From: Puia sp963703355
GTDB taxonomy: Bacteria > Bacteroidota > Bacteroidia > Chitinophagales > Chitinophagaceae
DNA: 64,000 bases
Reading direction: 5' to 3'
Assembly (NCBI GenBank): GCA_963703355.1
Contig: OY969813.1
Location: forward strand, 62,001 to 126,000
Positions 52,201 through 61,025 of the stretch are shown in pieces (within the stretch, counting starts at the first letter, position 1; each line of letters opens with the position of its first letter). Under the pieces are notes generated by a model, which worked only from the letters and a program-made list of their open reading frames with translations, made no database searches and was not told the origin of the DNA. Made by a program: the position numbers and the translations under genes.

Positions 52201-53324
52201 TTTTCAAATCCCTTCGAAAGGTCATCGATCAGATCGTCGATATATTCTACACCGATGGAAAGTCTTAATAAATTATCAGGGCTTCTTGGTGATCTGCCTT
52301 CTGCAGAACGACGGTGTTCTATCAGACTCTCCACTCCGCCCAGGCTTGTTGCGTGCTTAAATAATTTCATGCTGCCTGCAAATTGCAATGCCTGCTTCTC
52401 GCCGCCCTTCAATGTTATTGAAATCATGGATCCGAATAAACCATGCATTTGCTGTTTTGCAATTTCGTGATTTGGATGATGGGAGAGACCGGGATAATAT
52501 ACCTGTTCCACCGAAGATTGAGACGTTAGAAAGTCGGCTATCTGCACCGCGTTTTTCACCTGGCGTTCGAGTCTGAGAGAAAGCGTGGCCAGACTTCTAT
52601 TCAGCAACCAGCAATCAAACGGAGAAGGGACTGATCCGCCTACAATCTGATATTCGCGGATCTTTTCTGCCAGTTCATTTTTCTTTTTAACGATAACAAC
52701 ACCACCGAGCACGTCGGAATGTCCGCCAAAGAATTTGGTTGAAGAATGAAAAACAAGGTCTGCCCCCAGTTCAATGGGTTTTTGGATTAAGGGTGTGGTC
52801 CAGGTGTTGTCACATCCAACCAGAATATTTTTTGAATGTGCGATTTTACACACCCTGCTAATGTCTGTAATTTTCAACATGGGGTTGGAAGGCGTTTCTA
52901 TGATGATCAACCTGGTATTTGGCTTTATTGCATTTTCCGCAGCGGAAGCATCTGCCATGTCGACTTCAGTATAAGAAATTTTCCATTTTGGGAGCATGGA
53001 TTTTACCAGGTGTGCAATACCGTGATAACAGTCGTCGGGAATAATCATGTGCGTTCCTGGTTCCATAATGGTTTGCGCAACCGCCATAGCGGCTGCCATT
53101 CCGGAAGGAAAGGCGAATGCATCTTCACCTCCTTCGAGCAGTGCCAGTTTCATTTCGAGTCCACGCCGGTTGGGGTTATCCCAGCGAGTATAAACATATC
53201 CCCGACCTCCTATAACGCCTGCATCATCCCGTTCAAAAGTTGTAGAGACATGAATGGGGCTCATCACGGAACCGATCTCGTCGTTAAGATGACCGGCATG
53301 TACAGAGAGTGTATCGAAATGCAT
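52188..53324 (-). CDS. Cys/Met-metabolism PLP-dependent enzyme
   Basis: A 378-residue cytoplasmic enzyme of the cystathionine gamma-synthase/beta-lyase family. It has 'YTRWDNPNRRGLE' (46-58), PLP-contact 'PSGMAA' (73-78), 'DNTWTTP' (172-178) and the cofactor lysine K197 in 'SSTKFFGGHSD'. It catalyses gamma- or beta-elimination or replacement in methionine and cysteine metabolism; the exact reaction is not decided. Its C-terminal EKLKA and stop are array-encoded. Confidence 0.92.
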   Translation of the reverse strand: MHFDTLSVHAGHLNDEIGSVMSPIHVSTTFERDDAGVIGGRGYVYTRWDNPNRRGLEMKLALLEGGEDAFAFPSGMAAAMAVAQTIMEPGTHMIIPDDCYHGIAHLVKSMLPKWKISYTEVDMADASAAENAIKPNTRLIIIETPSNPMLKITDISRVCKIAHSKNILVGCDNTWTTPLIQKPIELGADLVFHSSTKFFGGHSDVLGGVVIVKKKNELAEKIREYQIVGGSVPSPFDCWLLNRSLATLSLRLERQVKNAVQIADFLTSQSSVEQVYYPGLSHHPNHEIAKQQMHGLFGSMISITLKGGEKQALQFAGSMKLFKHATSLGGVESLIEHRRSAEGRSPRSPDNLLRLSIGVEYIDDLIDDLSKGFEKLKA

Positions 53325-53349
53325 TGATTTTTTTTAGTAAAGATAATCT

Positions 53350-53550
53350 TTAGAAGAGTAAGCCTAAAGTCTAGGGCCTAAAGCGTAAAGCCTAAGGCCT
53401 AAGGCTTAAAGCTTAAAGCCTAAGGCAAGTGTGAAAGTGTGAAAGTGTGAAAGTGGGAAAGTGTGATTGTGTGCTATTCAATAAGAAAAATTGTTGAATT
53501 ATTGAAAATTGCTCCAAGCTTTAGGCTTTACGCTTTACGCTTTTTATCTA
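53350..53550. repeat. Mixed heptad/octad inverted array
   Basis: Left arm GCCTAAAGCG/GGCTTAAAGC heptads, then GTGTGAAA octads, an AT-rich centre, and a right arm GCTTTAGGCTTTACGC. Confidence 0.87.
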
Positions 53551-53573
53551 AATTGTGCATATAAAACTAATGT

Positions 53574-53963
53574 ATGCCTGCCACACCTTCCGTGATGAGT
53601 CTTCATTTAAAATACAGACTATGGATCGCCGAACTGAATTTTGATATCAACGTACTGCGAATATTTGGCGATTATCTTACTGAACTTCGATCTAAACGCA
53701 AGGAGGCAGAAGTAAAATCGAAGAGCGATTATTTCGAAAAAGAATTCACGGCGCTTAGATCGGAGATTGATGAAATGCGTCACGAAATGCATATTGCCAA
53801 AATGAATATGGGAGCTTATTCGAGAGACGGTCAGCCTTTTAATTATAAACTATATTTTAAGGAGAATCACGGTCCGATCAAAAAAAGGCTTGCGGTCTAT
53901 AAAGAGAATTTTAAAAAAATAAATAAAGAATTTGGTGCTTTTGAGGGTCAGTGGTTATCGTAA
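53574..53963 (+). CDS. Helical coiled-coil protein, unknown
   Basis: A 129-residue soluble protein, mostly charged helix ('LTELRSKRKEAEVKSKSDYFEKEFTALRSEIDEMRHEMHIAKMNMG') with predicted coiled-coil character, then 'NYKLYFKENHGPIKKRLAVYKENFKKINKEF'. An internal ATG seven codons in (MSLHLKYRLW) is an alternative start. No family is recognised. A strong terminator directly follows, confirming a transcribed unit. Confidence 0.65.
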   Translation: MPATPSVMSLHLKYRLWIAELNFDINVLRIFGDYLTELRSKRKEAEVKSKSDYFEKEFTALRSEIDEMRHEMHIAKMNMGAYSRDGQPFNYKLYFKENHGPIKKRLAVYKENFKKINKEFGAFEGQWLS

Positions 53964-53995
53964 AAAAAATACCGGATTGTGTCCGGTATTTTTTT
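53964..53995 (+). terminator. Intrinsic terminator
   Basis: AAAAATACCGGA pairs with TCCGGTATTTTT around TTGTG, followed by T-residues, one base beyond the stop of the coiled-coil gene. The A-run on the other side makes it work for both strands. Confidence 0.9.
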
Positions 53996-54036
53996 GGCCT
54001 GAGCCTAAAGAAATTAATAATTAATAATAGTCAGGA

Positions 54037-54588
54037 TTATTTGATCGAAACAAACACTTTTGTTTTGTCCCAGCTGAGAGAAAAACCTTTGTCAAATTCC
54101 TTGTCAGAAATTGTGTAAATTAATTTTTCCTGTACATCTTTGAGATCCTTTGGTTTTACCGTTACCTGTAAAACAACCTTTTTGGGATCCATGTTTGTGC
54201 TGCCATCCTTTGCCTCACCCCATTGTCCGGTTTCTGAATTAAAATAAACGATCCATTCTTTGGCGTTCGGAGTCATAAAAAGGCTGTACTTGCCGGCAGG
54301 CAAATCTTTACCTTCCACTTTGATGGCTTTGTTTGTTGTAAAAATAGTTGCCTCATTCGCTCCGGCCCTCCAAAGCTTTCCATAAGGCAGCAGACCTCCG
54401 AAAATGGTTCTTCCTTTTACCGAAGGGCTACTATAATCGATGGTAATCGTGGCGTCTTTTATTTTACCTGTTGCCGTGGCGGGAGGACTGGGTCTTTTGC
54501 TTTTATCTTCCTGCGCCCAAAGATGTGTACAGAATAAAACACCCACGAAGGCAATTCCAATAACTCTGGCAAAAAATGTTTTTTTCAT
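54037..54588 (-). CDS. DUF2911 secreted protein
   Basis: A 183-residue protein with signal peptide (ending ...HLWAQ) and a DUF2911 beta-sandwich: 'ITIDYSSPSVKGRTIFGGLLPYGKLWRAGANEATIFTTNK' and 'LPAGKYSLFMTPNAKEWIVYFN' are diagnostic. The family is common in Bacteroidota and of unknown role, likely periplasmic or surface binding. Transcribed alone. Confidence 0.92.
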   Translation of the reverse strand: MKKTFFARVIGIAFVGVLFCTHLWAQEDKSKRPSPPATATGKIKDATITIDYSSPSVKGRTIFGGLLPYGKLWRAGANEATIFTTNKAIKVEGKDLPAGKYSLFMTPNAKEWIVYFNSETGQWGEAKDGSTNMDPKKVVLQVTVKPKDLKDVQEKLIYTISDKEFDKGFSLSWDKTKVFVSIK

Positions 54589-54795
54589 ATGAAAGTTGTT
54601 GAGTGAAAAAATAGAACAATTTTTTTAGCGCGGTAAAGTTAGTCAATTCCGAATATCTTCCTTTCGTTTATGACAAACGGCACGCAGTTGTGTAATTTTT
54701 TTCCCTGCATTTTAGTAATAAAAAAATAATTTATACTTTAAAAAATGCGAACTTGGCATTCACGAAACGTTTTTCATAATTAAATATTAAAGTAC

Positions 54796-55704
54796 ATGAA
54801 ACGATTTGCTGCTATTTTACTTCCTGTTCTGTCTGTTATTTGTATTTCTTCCTGCAATGGTTCAGGATCTTCCTCCGCTTTATCCGACAGCAATGCTGTG
54901 AAGTCGGACACAAGTTCAGTAAAAACGGATTCTGCAACCGGATCGACGGCTGGTTTCAGACTGGGCGTACAGATGTGGACTTTTATGAAATTTTCATTTA
55001 CTGACGCGCTTAATAAAGTTGACAGTGCCGGCATAAAAAATATTGAAGCGTTCATTGGACAGAAACTGGGCGGTAACATGCACGGATCTTTTGGATTCGA
55101 CATGAATAAAGAAACACGCGATTCGCTGAAAAGCCTGTTGCAGAAAAAAGGTATTCGGATCGTGGCCATGGGTGTTATTGTTCCAAGAAATCAGGCAGAA
55201 TGGATTAAAACCTTTGAGCTGGCTAAAGATTTCGGACTGAGTTATATCACCGCAGAACCTATCAAATCACAATGGGGAATGGTGGACAGTCTGGCGGGCG
55301 TTTACGGAATTCCCGTAGCCATTCACGATCATCCAAAACCAAACATGTATTGGAGCCCTGACTCCGTGCTGGCAGCAACCGTAGGCCATCCCCATATAGG
55401 TTCCTGTGCAGATATTGGACACTGGGCAAGAAATGGTTTAAATCCGGTGGATTGTCTAAAGAAATTGGAAGGACATATCATAGGCGTACATCTCAAGGAT
55501 GTTGTCAAATTTGACAATCCACAGGCTGCCGACACACTGGTAAGTAAGGGTGTCGTTAATTTGCCGGCGGTACTTGCCGAGTTGAAGAGGCAGAATTTCA
55601 AGGGTATGCTTTCCATCGAACACGAGTCCAACTGGTACAACAGTGTTCCTGATGTTATTTACACAAGGAATTATTATGATTCCCTGGTGCAGAAATTGCA
55701 GTAG
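54796..55704 (+). CDS. TIM-barrel isomerase-like lipoprotein
   Basis: A 302-residue lipoprotein (signal to 'ICISSC', Cys20) with a Ser/Asp/Thr-rich linker (about 21-55), then a xylose-isomerase-like TIM barrel with metal ligands in 'IHDHPKPNMYW', 'SCADIGHWA', 'GVHLKDV' and 'LSIEHESN'. It is related to the exported TIM barrel at 18935 but is lipid-anchored. Family members isomerise, epimerise or cleave sugar derivatives such as 3-keto-glycosides. Substrate unknown. Confidence 0.87.
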   Translation: MKRFAAILLPVLSVICISSCNGSGSSSALSDSNAVKSDTSSVKTDSATGSTAGFRLGVQMWTFMKFSFTDALNKVDSAGIKNIEAFIGQKLGGNMHGSFGFDMNKETRDSLKSLLQKKGIRIVAMGVIVPRNQAEWIKTFELAKDFGLSYITAEPIKSQWGMVDSLAGVYGIPVAIHDHPKPNMYWSPDSVLAATVGHPHIGSCADIGHWARNGLNPVDCLKKLEGHIIGVHLKDVVKFDNPQAADTLVSKGVVNLPAVLAELKRQNFKGMLSIEHESNWYNSVPDVIYTRNYYDSLVQKLQ

Positions 55705-55809
55705 GCTGGATTAACAAACCGTTTACACGCCGTATGATTCAATCGACGTTAATGAGGTTTGATAATTAAACCAATTCGTTGGTAAACAGTCTCACGTAAA
55801 ACAGCATAT

Positions 55810-56124
55810 ATGAAGAAGTCATTCTTTCGGTTATTTGTATCTGTACTTTTTTTGACCGGTATTGGATTCACTGCCGGTGCGCAGTCAATTTATGTTAAAG
55901 TAAGACCCGTAGCTCCCGCAGTAGTCGTTGTCAGACCGGCTCAGCCTTCTCCTCACCATGTTTGGGTTGCAGAAGAATGGACGCCGCGTGGTGGTACTTA
56001 TGTGTATACAGGAGGTTACTGGGCAGCTCCACCTCATGAAGGTTGGATTTGGGTTCCTGGCCACTGGAAAAAACATCCCCAGTATGGTGAATACTGGATT
56101 GCAGGACACTGGAGGAGACCTTAA
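55810..56124 (+). CDS. YXWGXW-motif secreted protein
   Basis: A 104-residue protein with signal peptide (ending ...TAGAQ), a Pro/Val-rich linker ('RPVAPAVVVVRPAQPSPHH') and aromatic repeats 'WVAEEWTPRGGTYVYTGGYWAAPPHEGWIWVPGHWKK' related to the YXWGXW family of envelope proteins. Probably a small outer-membrane or periplasmic protein. An inverted array follows its stop. Confidence 0.85.
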   Translation: MKKSFFRLFVSVLFLTGIGFTAGAQSIYVKVRPVAPAVVVVRPAQPSPHHVWVAEEWTPRGGTYVYTGGYWAAPPHEGWIWVPGHWKKHPQYGEYWIAGHWRRP

Positions 56125-56126
56125 TC

Positions 56127-56274
56127 TAGTTATGGATTATGGGTTATGGGTTATGAGTTTAAAACCCATAACTCATATCTCACAACTCATATCTCATAAC
56201 TCATATCTCATATCTCATATCTCATAACTCATATCTCATAATTCATATCTCATAATTCATATCTCATAATATTA
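56127..56274. repeat. Inverted heptad array between convergent genes
   Basis: A short G-rich left arm (TTATGGATTATGGG), the turn GAGTTTAAAACCC, and a long right arm of ATATCTC/ATAACTC heptads. Confidence 0.88.
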
Positions 56275-56278
56275 CTTA

Positions 56279-56728
56279 TTACTCGTTTTTTACAGAGGGA
56301 AAACCCTTTGCGACCCAGTCTGTTTTGATGTTGTGTTCGAGATTGAGCAGATGGGCGTTCGTAAATTTCATATCATTCAGCAGATTAAATGCCGGCCTTA
56401 TATTGGGGCAGTGTTCAAAAGGGCAGCATCCGCAATAAATGACGATGTTGGCATTTTTCGGAATGCGTTCCAGCATGTGCTTTAATTTCTCCAGATTTTC
56501 TTTTTCCTTTGCCGGACCCATATCCACCGATCCTTTTACTAACGCGCCCGGACCCACGCAAATGACGATGGGCTTTTGCGCTTTGGGATCATTCAATATG
56601 GCTGCCAGGTCGGAGGGCATCTCCAGCTGGCTGGCGTTCCATGGTTCCTGCCCGTTTTCGTGACGCTTTTGCTTCGCTAACGCCACAGCAGCAATGGAAA
56701 TCAGGATCAAAATAATGCAATACTTCAT
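56279..56728 (-). CDS. Rhodanese-like secreted protein, Cys-rich loop
   Basis: A 149-residue protein from the ATG at 56728, which places a signal segment (MKYCIILILISIAAVALA) at the N-terminus; the longer frame to 56833 adds only polar residues. The core resembles a rhodanese domain ('ANIVIYCGCCPFEHCPNIRPAFNLLNDMKFTNAHLL'). The active-site loop has four Cys (C-G-C-C-P-F-E-H-C) instead of the usual single Cys in a six-residue loop, so it may bind metal or do disulfide chemistry rather than sulfur transfer. Periplasmic. Confidence 0.7.
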   Translation of the reverse strand: MKYCIILILISIAAVALAKQKRHENGQEPWNASQLEMPSDLAAILNDPKAQKPIVICVGPGALVKGSVDMGPAKEKENLEKLKHMLERIPKNANIVIYCGCCPFEHCPNIRPAFNLLNDMKFTNAHLLNLEHNIKTDWVAKGFPSVKNE

Positions 56729-56866
56729 ACCGGAAATGTACGACTGATTCGCTTCAAAATTAGCAGATATTCCAGCGCAGTCCGTCGTTTTACGGGTTAT
56801 TCCTTGGGCGGCAGGATGCTCCCGGGATGTCATCGCCGTCTGAATAGCGATAATTAATTATTGAAA

Positions 56867-56883
56867 TACTAAATAATTTAGTA
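56867..56883. promoter_or_regulatory. Palindromic operator candidate upstream of umuD
   Basis: TACTAAATAATTTAGTA is a perfect 8-base inverted repeat around one base, 37 bases upstream of the umuD start. Position and symmetry suit a damage-responsive repressor site. It does not resemble the E. coli or Bacillus LexA boxes. Confidence 0.5.
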
Positions 56884-56920
56884 AACTTGCCATGGAATTA
56901 TTCATTAAAATTTACCCACC

Positions 56921-57328
56921 ATGGACTTGTTATACTACGAAGCGGCTATTCCGGCCGGTTTCCCTTCGCCGGCGCTGGATTACCTGGAAGAACGAATTGA
57001 TCTGGATAAAGAGCTTATCCCGCATCCGCTGTCCACGTTTATCGTCGAGTGTACCGGCGATTCGATGATCGGTGCTTTTATTCCGTCCAAAGCGCGGCTG
57101 GTTGTTGATCGCTCTATGACCGCCACCAATGGAAGCATTGTGGTTGCCATTCTTAACGGCGAATTCACGGTAAAGTTTTTGAGAAAAAATGATCATGCCT
57201 GTTGGCTGGTTCCTGCAAACAGTAAATATCCGGAAATAAAAATCACGGCTGACATGGATATGCAGGTATGGGGTGTCGTAACCTATATTATTACCGACAC
57301 GATGGGTTTGAGAAAATGTATGCGATGA
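56921..57328 (+). CDS. umuD: UmuD-like S24 self-cleaving subunit
   Basis: A 135-residue LexA/UmuD-type S24 peptidase domain. Cleavage site A12-G13 ('PAGFPSPA'), nucleophile S48 ('CTGDSMIGA') and general base K85 ('EFTVKFL') form the Ser-Lys dyad. After RecA-triggered self-cleavage UmuD' joins UmuC to form DNA polymerase V for translesion synthesis. There is no DNA-binding domain, so it is not LexA. umuC follows by 33 bases. Confidence 0.93.
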   Translation: MDLLYYEAAIPAGFPSPALDYLEERIDLDKELIPHPLSTFIVECTGDSMIGAFIPSKARLVVDRSMTATNGSIVVAILNGEFTVKFLRKNDHACWLVPANSKYPEIKITADMDMQVWGVVTYIITDTMGLRKCMR

Positions 57329-57361
57329 TCCCTTATTTAATTGTATGTAGCGTTTTTAACT

Positions 57362-58624
57362 ATGTATGCGTTAGTAGATTGTAATAATTTTTATTGTTCC
57401 TGTGAACGTGTATTTAATCCCGCACTGGAGGGAAAACCGGTCATTGTTTTGTCGAACAACGACGGCTGCGCCATTTCACGCAGTGAAGAAGCGAGGGCCC
57501 TTGGTATTGCAATGGCTTCTCCTGCCTTCATGATGAAGAAATTACTTGATAAACATGATGTTGCTGTATTTAGCTCGAACTATACTTTATACGGTGATCT
57601 GAGTGCCCGTATTATGGGAACGCTGGCTGAATTTGCGCCAAAAATGGAAGTATATTCTATTGACGAAGCCTTTCTGGATTTCGGGGGAATGAATGGAACT
57701 GACCTATATGCATTGGGCGTTTCGATACGCCAGACGGTTAAGAAAAATATTGGCGTACCTGTATCCGTTGGAATTGGTCCAACCAAGACGCTTGCCAAAA
57801 TGGCTAACCGTTATGCCAAGCGTTTTGGCAAAGGCGAAACGGTGTTTTGGGCTTCCGATTCCCGAAAGGTTCAGGAGATGCTGGCCGCGACGGCTGTTAA
57901 CGATATCTGGGGTATCGGAGGTCAGCATGCATTGTTTTTGTCGCGGCATGGTGTGAAATCCGCGGCAGACTTTATCGCGATGCCTACCATGTGGATCAGA
58001 AAAAATCTTTCCATAGTGGGCCTTCGGCTCCTGTATGAACTGCGTGGCGTTTCGTCGATTTCATGGGAAGAGGCAAAACCCAAACGGAAGAACATCTGTA
58101 CATCAAGATCCTTTGGAACGCGGCTTGCGGAGAAAAGTCGCATCGCCGAAGCGATGGCGAACTATGCTGCGGCCTGTGCCGCGAAGTTGCGAGGGGAGAA
58201 AACCTGTTGCAGGAAACTCAAAGTTTTCATTCAGACGAATCCGCATAAGACGGAGGAATCCCAATATCTGCGATCCATTGAAATTGAATTGGAGAGAGCG
58301 TCAAACCATGGTGGTGAAATTATCAAAGCCGCACTCCGCGGTTTGGATATCATTTTCAAACCGGGTTTTCTGTATATGAAATGTGGCGTCACCGTGATGG
58401 ACCTGGTACCAGAAACGGCCGTTCAGGCGAGTTGTTTCGAGAGTACGGACAAAAAGCAGCATCGCCGTGTTATGGAAACGATCGACGCGATCAACCGGGC
58501 GCAGGGCAGGGAAGTAGTACGATCGGCTGTTCAGGGTTTTGAGAGAAGCTATCGGCTGAAGGCCGAATATTTGTCGCCCTGTTATACTACGAGAATGTGT
58601 GATGTTTTGAAAATCAGAAACTGA
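57362..58624 (+). CDS. umuC: UmuC-like Y-family DNA polymerase
   Basis: A 420-residue Y-family polymerase starting at ATG 57362 ('MYALVDCNNFYCSCERVF'); a start seven codons earlier is less likely. Catalytic acids lie in 'VDCNNFY' and 'VYSIDEAFLDF' (about 98-108), followed by 'GIGPTKTLAKMANR', a helix-hairpin-helix region and the little finger. It copies damaged DNA with UmuD'. Its stop overlaps the ATG of the next gene (ATGA-type junction), tying that gene to it. Confidence 0.95.
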   Translation: MYALVDCNNFYCSCERVFNPALEGKPVIVLSNNDGCAISRSEEARALGIAMASPAFMMKKLLDKHDVAVFSSNYTLYGDLSARIMGTLAEFAPKMEVYSIDEAFLDFGGMNGTDLYALGVSIRQTVKKNIGVPVSVGIGPTKTLAKMANRYAKRFGKGETVFWASDSRKVQEMLAATAVNDIWGIGGQHALFLSRHGVKSAADFIAMPTMWIRKNLSIVGLRLLYELRGVSSISWEEAKPKRKNICTSRSFGTRLAEKSRIAEAMANYAAACAAKLRGEKTCCRKLKVFIQTNPHKTEESQYLRSIEIELERASNHGGEIIKAALRGLDIIFKPGFLYMKCGVTVMDLVPETAVQASCFESTDKKQHRRVMETIDAINRAQGREVVRSAVQGFERSYRLKAEYLSPCYTTRMCDVLKIRN

Positions 58625-59130
58625 TGCTGCTCCAGCCATTTGAGGAATTCCGACCAGCGTTTCTGCCGCGCCTGTTGCAGCTGCGCAGGAAGTATCTGGT
58701 TTCACAAACCTATTGTCGCGCGAAGGATATTCATGGTGAACCCTTCAGTTCCAAAGTGAATTTGCTGTTGTCTGACTATTTGGAACCCGGAGAAGCGAAA
58801 TTGCATCTGAATGCAATAAAAAAAGATCGTTATGCTGCGCTCATCGATCTGGAAATCCCGAAGCATTATAATAAGATCCAAGAATTACTCATGGAGGGAT
58901 CGGGATACCGGCTTTATTTCGCGGTGGTGCGCAATGCACAGAAACTGGAAGATGAGGTCAACAGGAAATACAAGGACCGGTTAAAACAATATGTGGAAAG
59001 AAAAACCAACTGGAAGATCTCGCGTGACGCGATCGTAAAACCCACATTGCAGTTGAGTTTCGGTGAATTGTTCATCATCATCAGGCACGGAAACGAACAG
59101 ATCCGGATAAAATTTGAGGAAATTGAATGA
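58624..59130 (+). CDS. Unknown protein translationally coupled to UmuC
   Basis: A 168-residue soluble protein whose ATG overlaps the umuC stop by one base. It is basic and mixed alpha/beta: 'FLPRLLQLRRKYLVSQTYCRAKDIHGE', 'YNKIQELLMEGSGYRLYFAVVRNAQKLEDEVNRKYKDRLKQYVERKTNW' and a final strand pair 'LQLSFGELFIIIRHGNEQIRIKFEEIE'. No family or active site is recognised. The tight coupling suggests a polymerase V accessory or DNA-binding partner. This is inference from position only. Confidence 0.7.
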   Translation: MLLQPFEEFRPAFLPRLLQLRRKYLVSQTYCRAKDIHGEPFSSKVNLLLSDYLEPGEAKLHLNAIKKDRYAALIDLEIPKHYNKIQELLMEGSGYRLYFAVVRNAQKLEDEVNRKYKDRLKQYVERKTNWKISRDAIVKPTLQLSFGELFIIIRHGNEQIRIKFEEIE

Positions 59131-59325
59131 CGCTTAACGCTTAACGCTTAACGCTAAACGCTAAACGCGTAAGGCGTAAGGCTTAACGCGGAAGGCCTAA
59201 GGCTTAGGGTGTAAGGCGTAATGAGTTATGCGAATCATTTACACTCTTATACTCCTATACTCCTATACTTCACTCTCACACTCTCACACTCTCACACCCT
59301 CACACTCTCATACTCTCATACTTTC
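59129..59325. repeat. Mixed heptad/octad array
   Basis: Left: GCTTAACGC/GGCTTAA heptads. Right: CTCCTATA octads and CACTCT hexads. The right arm would be read as a long N-terminal extension of the SRAP gene if the wrong start were chosen. Confidence 0.85.
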
Positions 59326-59356
59326 CTCGTTTCTTTGCAGTATAGTACGTACGCCA

Positions 59357-60127
59357 ATGTGTTACGATATCTCCTTTACGGTAAAGCTTAAAGAACTAAC
59401 ATCCTATTTTCCCGATCTGGAAAATCCGCTTCAAATGGAGCTGGACTTTGGGATGCATATCATGGGTCATAGTTTCAATTTACATCCAATCATCTATCGC
59501 GAACGGGATGCAAAAAAGTTAACTGTTTTACCCATGGAATGGGGCGTTATTCCCTTTTACGTAAAAGACGAAAAAAGTTTTCTTCGTCAGCGCGCGTCGA
59601 TGCTGAACACGCGCAGCGAGCGAATTCTCGGAGATGAGAAAAGTTACTGGTATAAAATTCGTAATCGTCGTTGCCTGATTCCGGTTACAGGAGTTTATGA
59701 ACACCGGGCGATAAAGGGCTGGAAGAAAAAGGTTCCCTATTATATCGCACTGAAGGATCAGCCATTGCTCTTTCTTCCGGGTTTATATTCCGTAGCGGAT
59801 CTGCCCGATGTCGAAACCGGAGAGATGATCAAACGATATACTTTCAGTCTCATCACCCGTGATGGAAACGATCTGATGAAAAAAATACATAACGATGGAG
59901 AGAATCGGGGTCGCATGCCGTTGTTTCTGCCGTTGGCTTTGTCAAAAGAATTCCTGGATGAAGAATTATCTTCTGAACGATATCGGGAAATTCTTCAATA
60001 CGAGATGCCTGAAGAAAACATGACTGCTGTTACGGTATACACCATACGCAGTGCCAAAGAAAGGCCTGACGGAAAGATGAAAAATGAATATTGGGAATGG
60101 GAGAATCTGCCAGCGGAATCTGTTTGA
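59357..60127 (+). CDS. SRAP (YedK/HMCES-like) abasic-site sensor peptidase
   Basis: A 256-residue SOS-response-associated peptidase. Start at ATG 59357 is required because the catalytic Cys must be residue 2 ('MCYDI'), exposed after Met removal; an upstream frame start at 59228 encodes only repeat-derived Ser/His/Thr-rich residues. Further family motifs are 'MLNTRSERI', 'CLIPVTGVYEH' (with Glu) and 'IHNDGENRGRMPLFLP' (with His). The enzyme covalently shields abasic sites in single-stranded DNA. It stands just downstream of umuDC, consistent with joint DNA-damage tolerance. Confidence 0.93.
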   Translation: MCYDISFTVKLKELTSYFPDLENPLQMELDFGMHIMGHSFNLHPIIYRERDAKKLTVLPMEWGVIPFYVKDEKSFLRQRASMLNTRSERILGDEKSYWYKIRNRRCLIPVTGVYEHRAIKGWKKKVPYYIALKDQPLLFLPGLYSVADLPDVETGEMIKRYTFSLITRDGNDLMKKIHNDGENRGRMPLFLPLALSKEFLDEELSSERYREILQYEMPEENMTAVTVYTIRSAKERPDGKMKNEYWEWENLPAESV

Positions 60128-60176
60128 GGTTAATTTCATTCAAGGGTAACATACATACAATACCTTGCGGAGAATA

Positions 60177-60989
60177 TTATTGATATACTCTCACGTAGTC
60201 GATGTAATAGTGGCAGGGGAGTGCCTTTAAAGAAATACCTTTCGCTCCACCCCAGTCACCACCAAAAGCCAGATTCAGAATAATAAATTGTGGTTTGTCG
60301 AACGGCCAGGAATCTTCTCCTGAACGGTCGTTTATAAATGTAAATACTTTCTTCTCATCGAAAAACCAGTCAATCCGGTCGGGATACCATTCCACTGCAT
60401 AAATATGAAAATCTTTGTCAGGGGAAGGAAAATAGAGTCGGCCCCCCTTATTGCTGGTTTGCGCGTGTTCATTGAAATGCAATGTGTCGGGCATGTATCC
60501 CACGTGTTCCATAATATCGATTTCTCCACAACGTGGCCAGCCAATTTTTTCTATATCGGCACCCAGTGTCCAGAACGCCGGCCATGTTCCCAATGCTGAG
60601 GGAATTTTCGCCCTGACTTCAATCCTTCCATAAGTAAATCCTTTTAATCCCTGCGTGGAAATATCACCCGAAGTGATGGGATATATTTTATCATTCACAT
60701 GAAAGGAATCGTTTCTTGCAACGATGTCCAATATACCATTGCTTATTAAGGTATTCTCGGGTCGGCGGTACGTGTAGTATTGAAGTTCATGGTTCCGGAT
60801 AAAACCTGTGTCATATTTCCATTTTGAAGAATCCGGAAGACCCGATACGTCAAATTCATCATGCCAGATGAGCTTTGTGTAAACAGATTTTGCAGGCCTG
60901 ACAGAATTTGACTGTGCGTTGACCTGATATGGTAATACAACTGCGATATAGATAACTGAAATGAAAATATGGTATAGCGATCTTTTCAT
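60177..60989 (-). CDS. Secreted GH16 beta-glucanase
   Basis: A 270-residue enzyme from ATG 60989 (an ATG two codons upstream is possible), with signal peptide ending near 'QVNAQ'. The GH16 active-site strand 'GEIDIMEHVG' carries nucleophile Glu, central Asp and acid/base Glu (ExDxxE; residues 156, 158 and 161), with flanking 'LIWHDEFD', 'GTWPAFWTLG', 'FHIYAVEWYPDRIDWFFDEKKV' and a C-terminal 'YYIDYVRVYQ'. The layout is of laminarinase-type endo-beta-1,3(4)-glucanases. It is not next to any Sus pair; divergent from the carboxylesterase. Confidence 0.93.
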   Translation of the reverse strand: MKRSLYHIFISVIYIAVVLPYQVNAQSNSVRPAKSVYTKLIWHDEFDVSGLPDSSKWKYDTGFIRNHELQYYTYRRPENTLISNGILDIVARNDSFHVNDKIYPITSGDISTQGLKGFTYGRIEVRAKIPSALGTWPAFWTLGADIEKIGWPRCGEIDIMEHVGYMPDTLHFNEHAQTSNKGGRLYFPSPDKDFHIYAVEWYPDRIDWFFDEKKVFTFINDRSGEDSWPFDKPQFIILNLAFGGDWGGAKGISLKALPCHYYIDYVRVYQ

Positions 60990-61025
60990 ATACACTATTT
61001 ACAAAATCTGCTGTTGAACATATAA

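Noticed and set aside
59228..59356. N-terminal extension of the SRAP gene
   Set aside because: It is encoded by octad repeats and would bury the Cys that must be residue 2 of a working SRAP protein.
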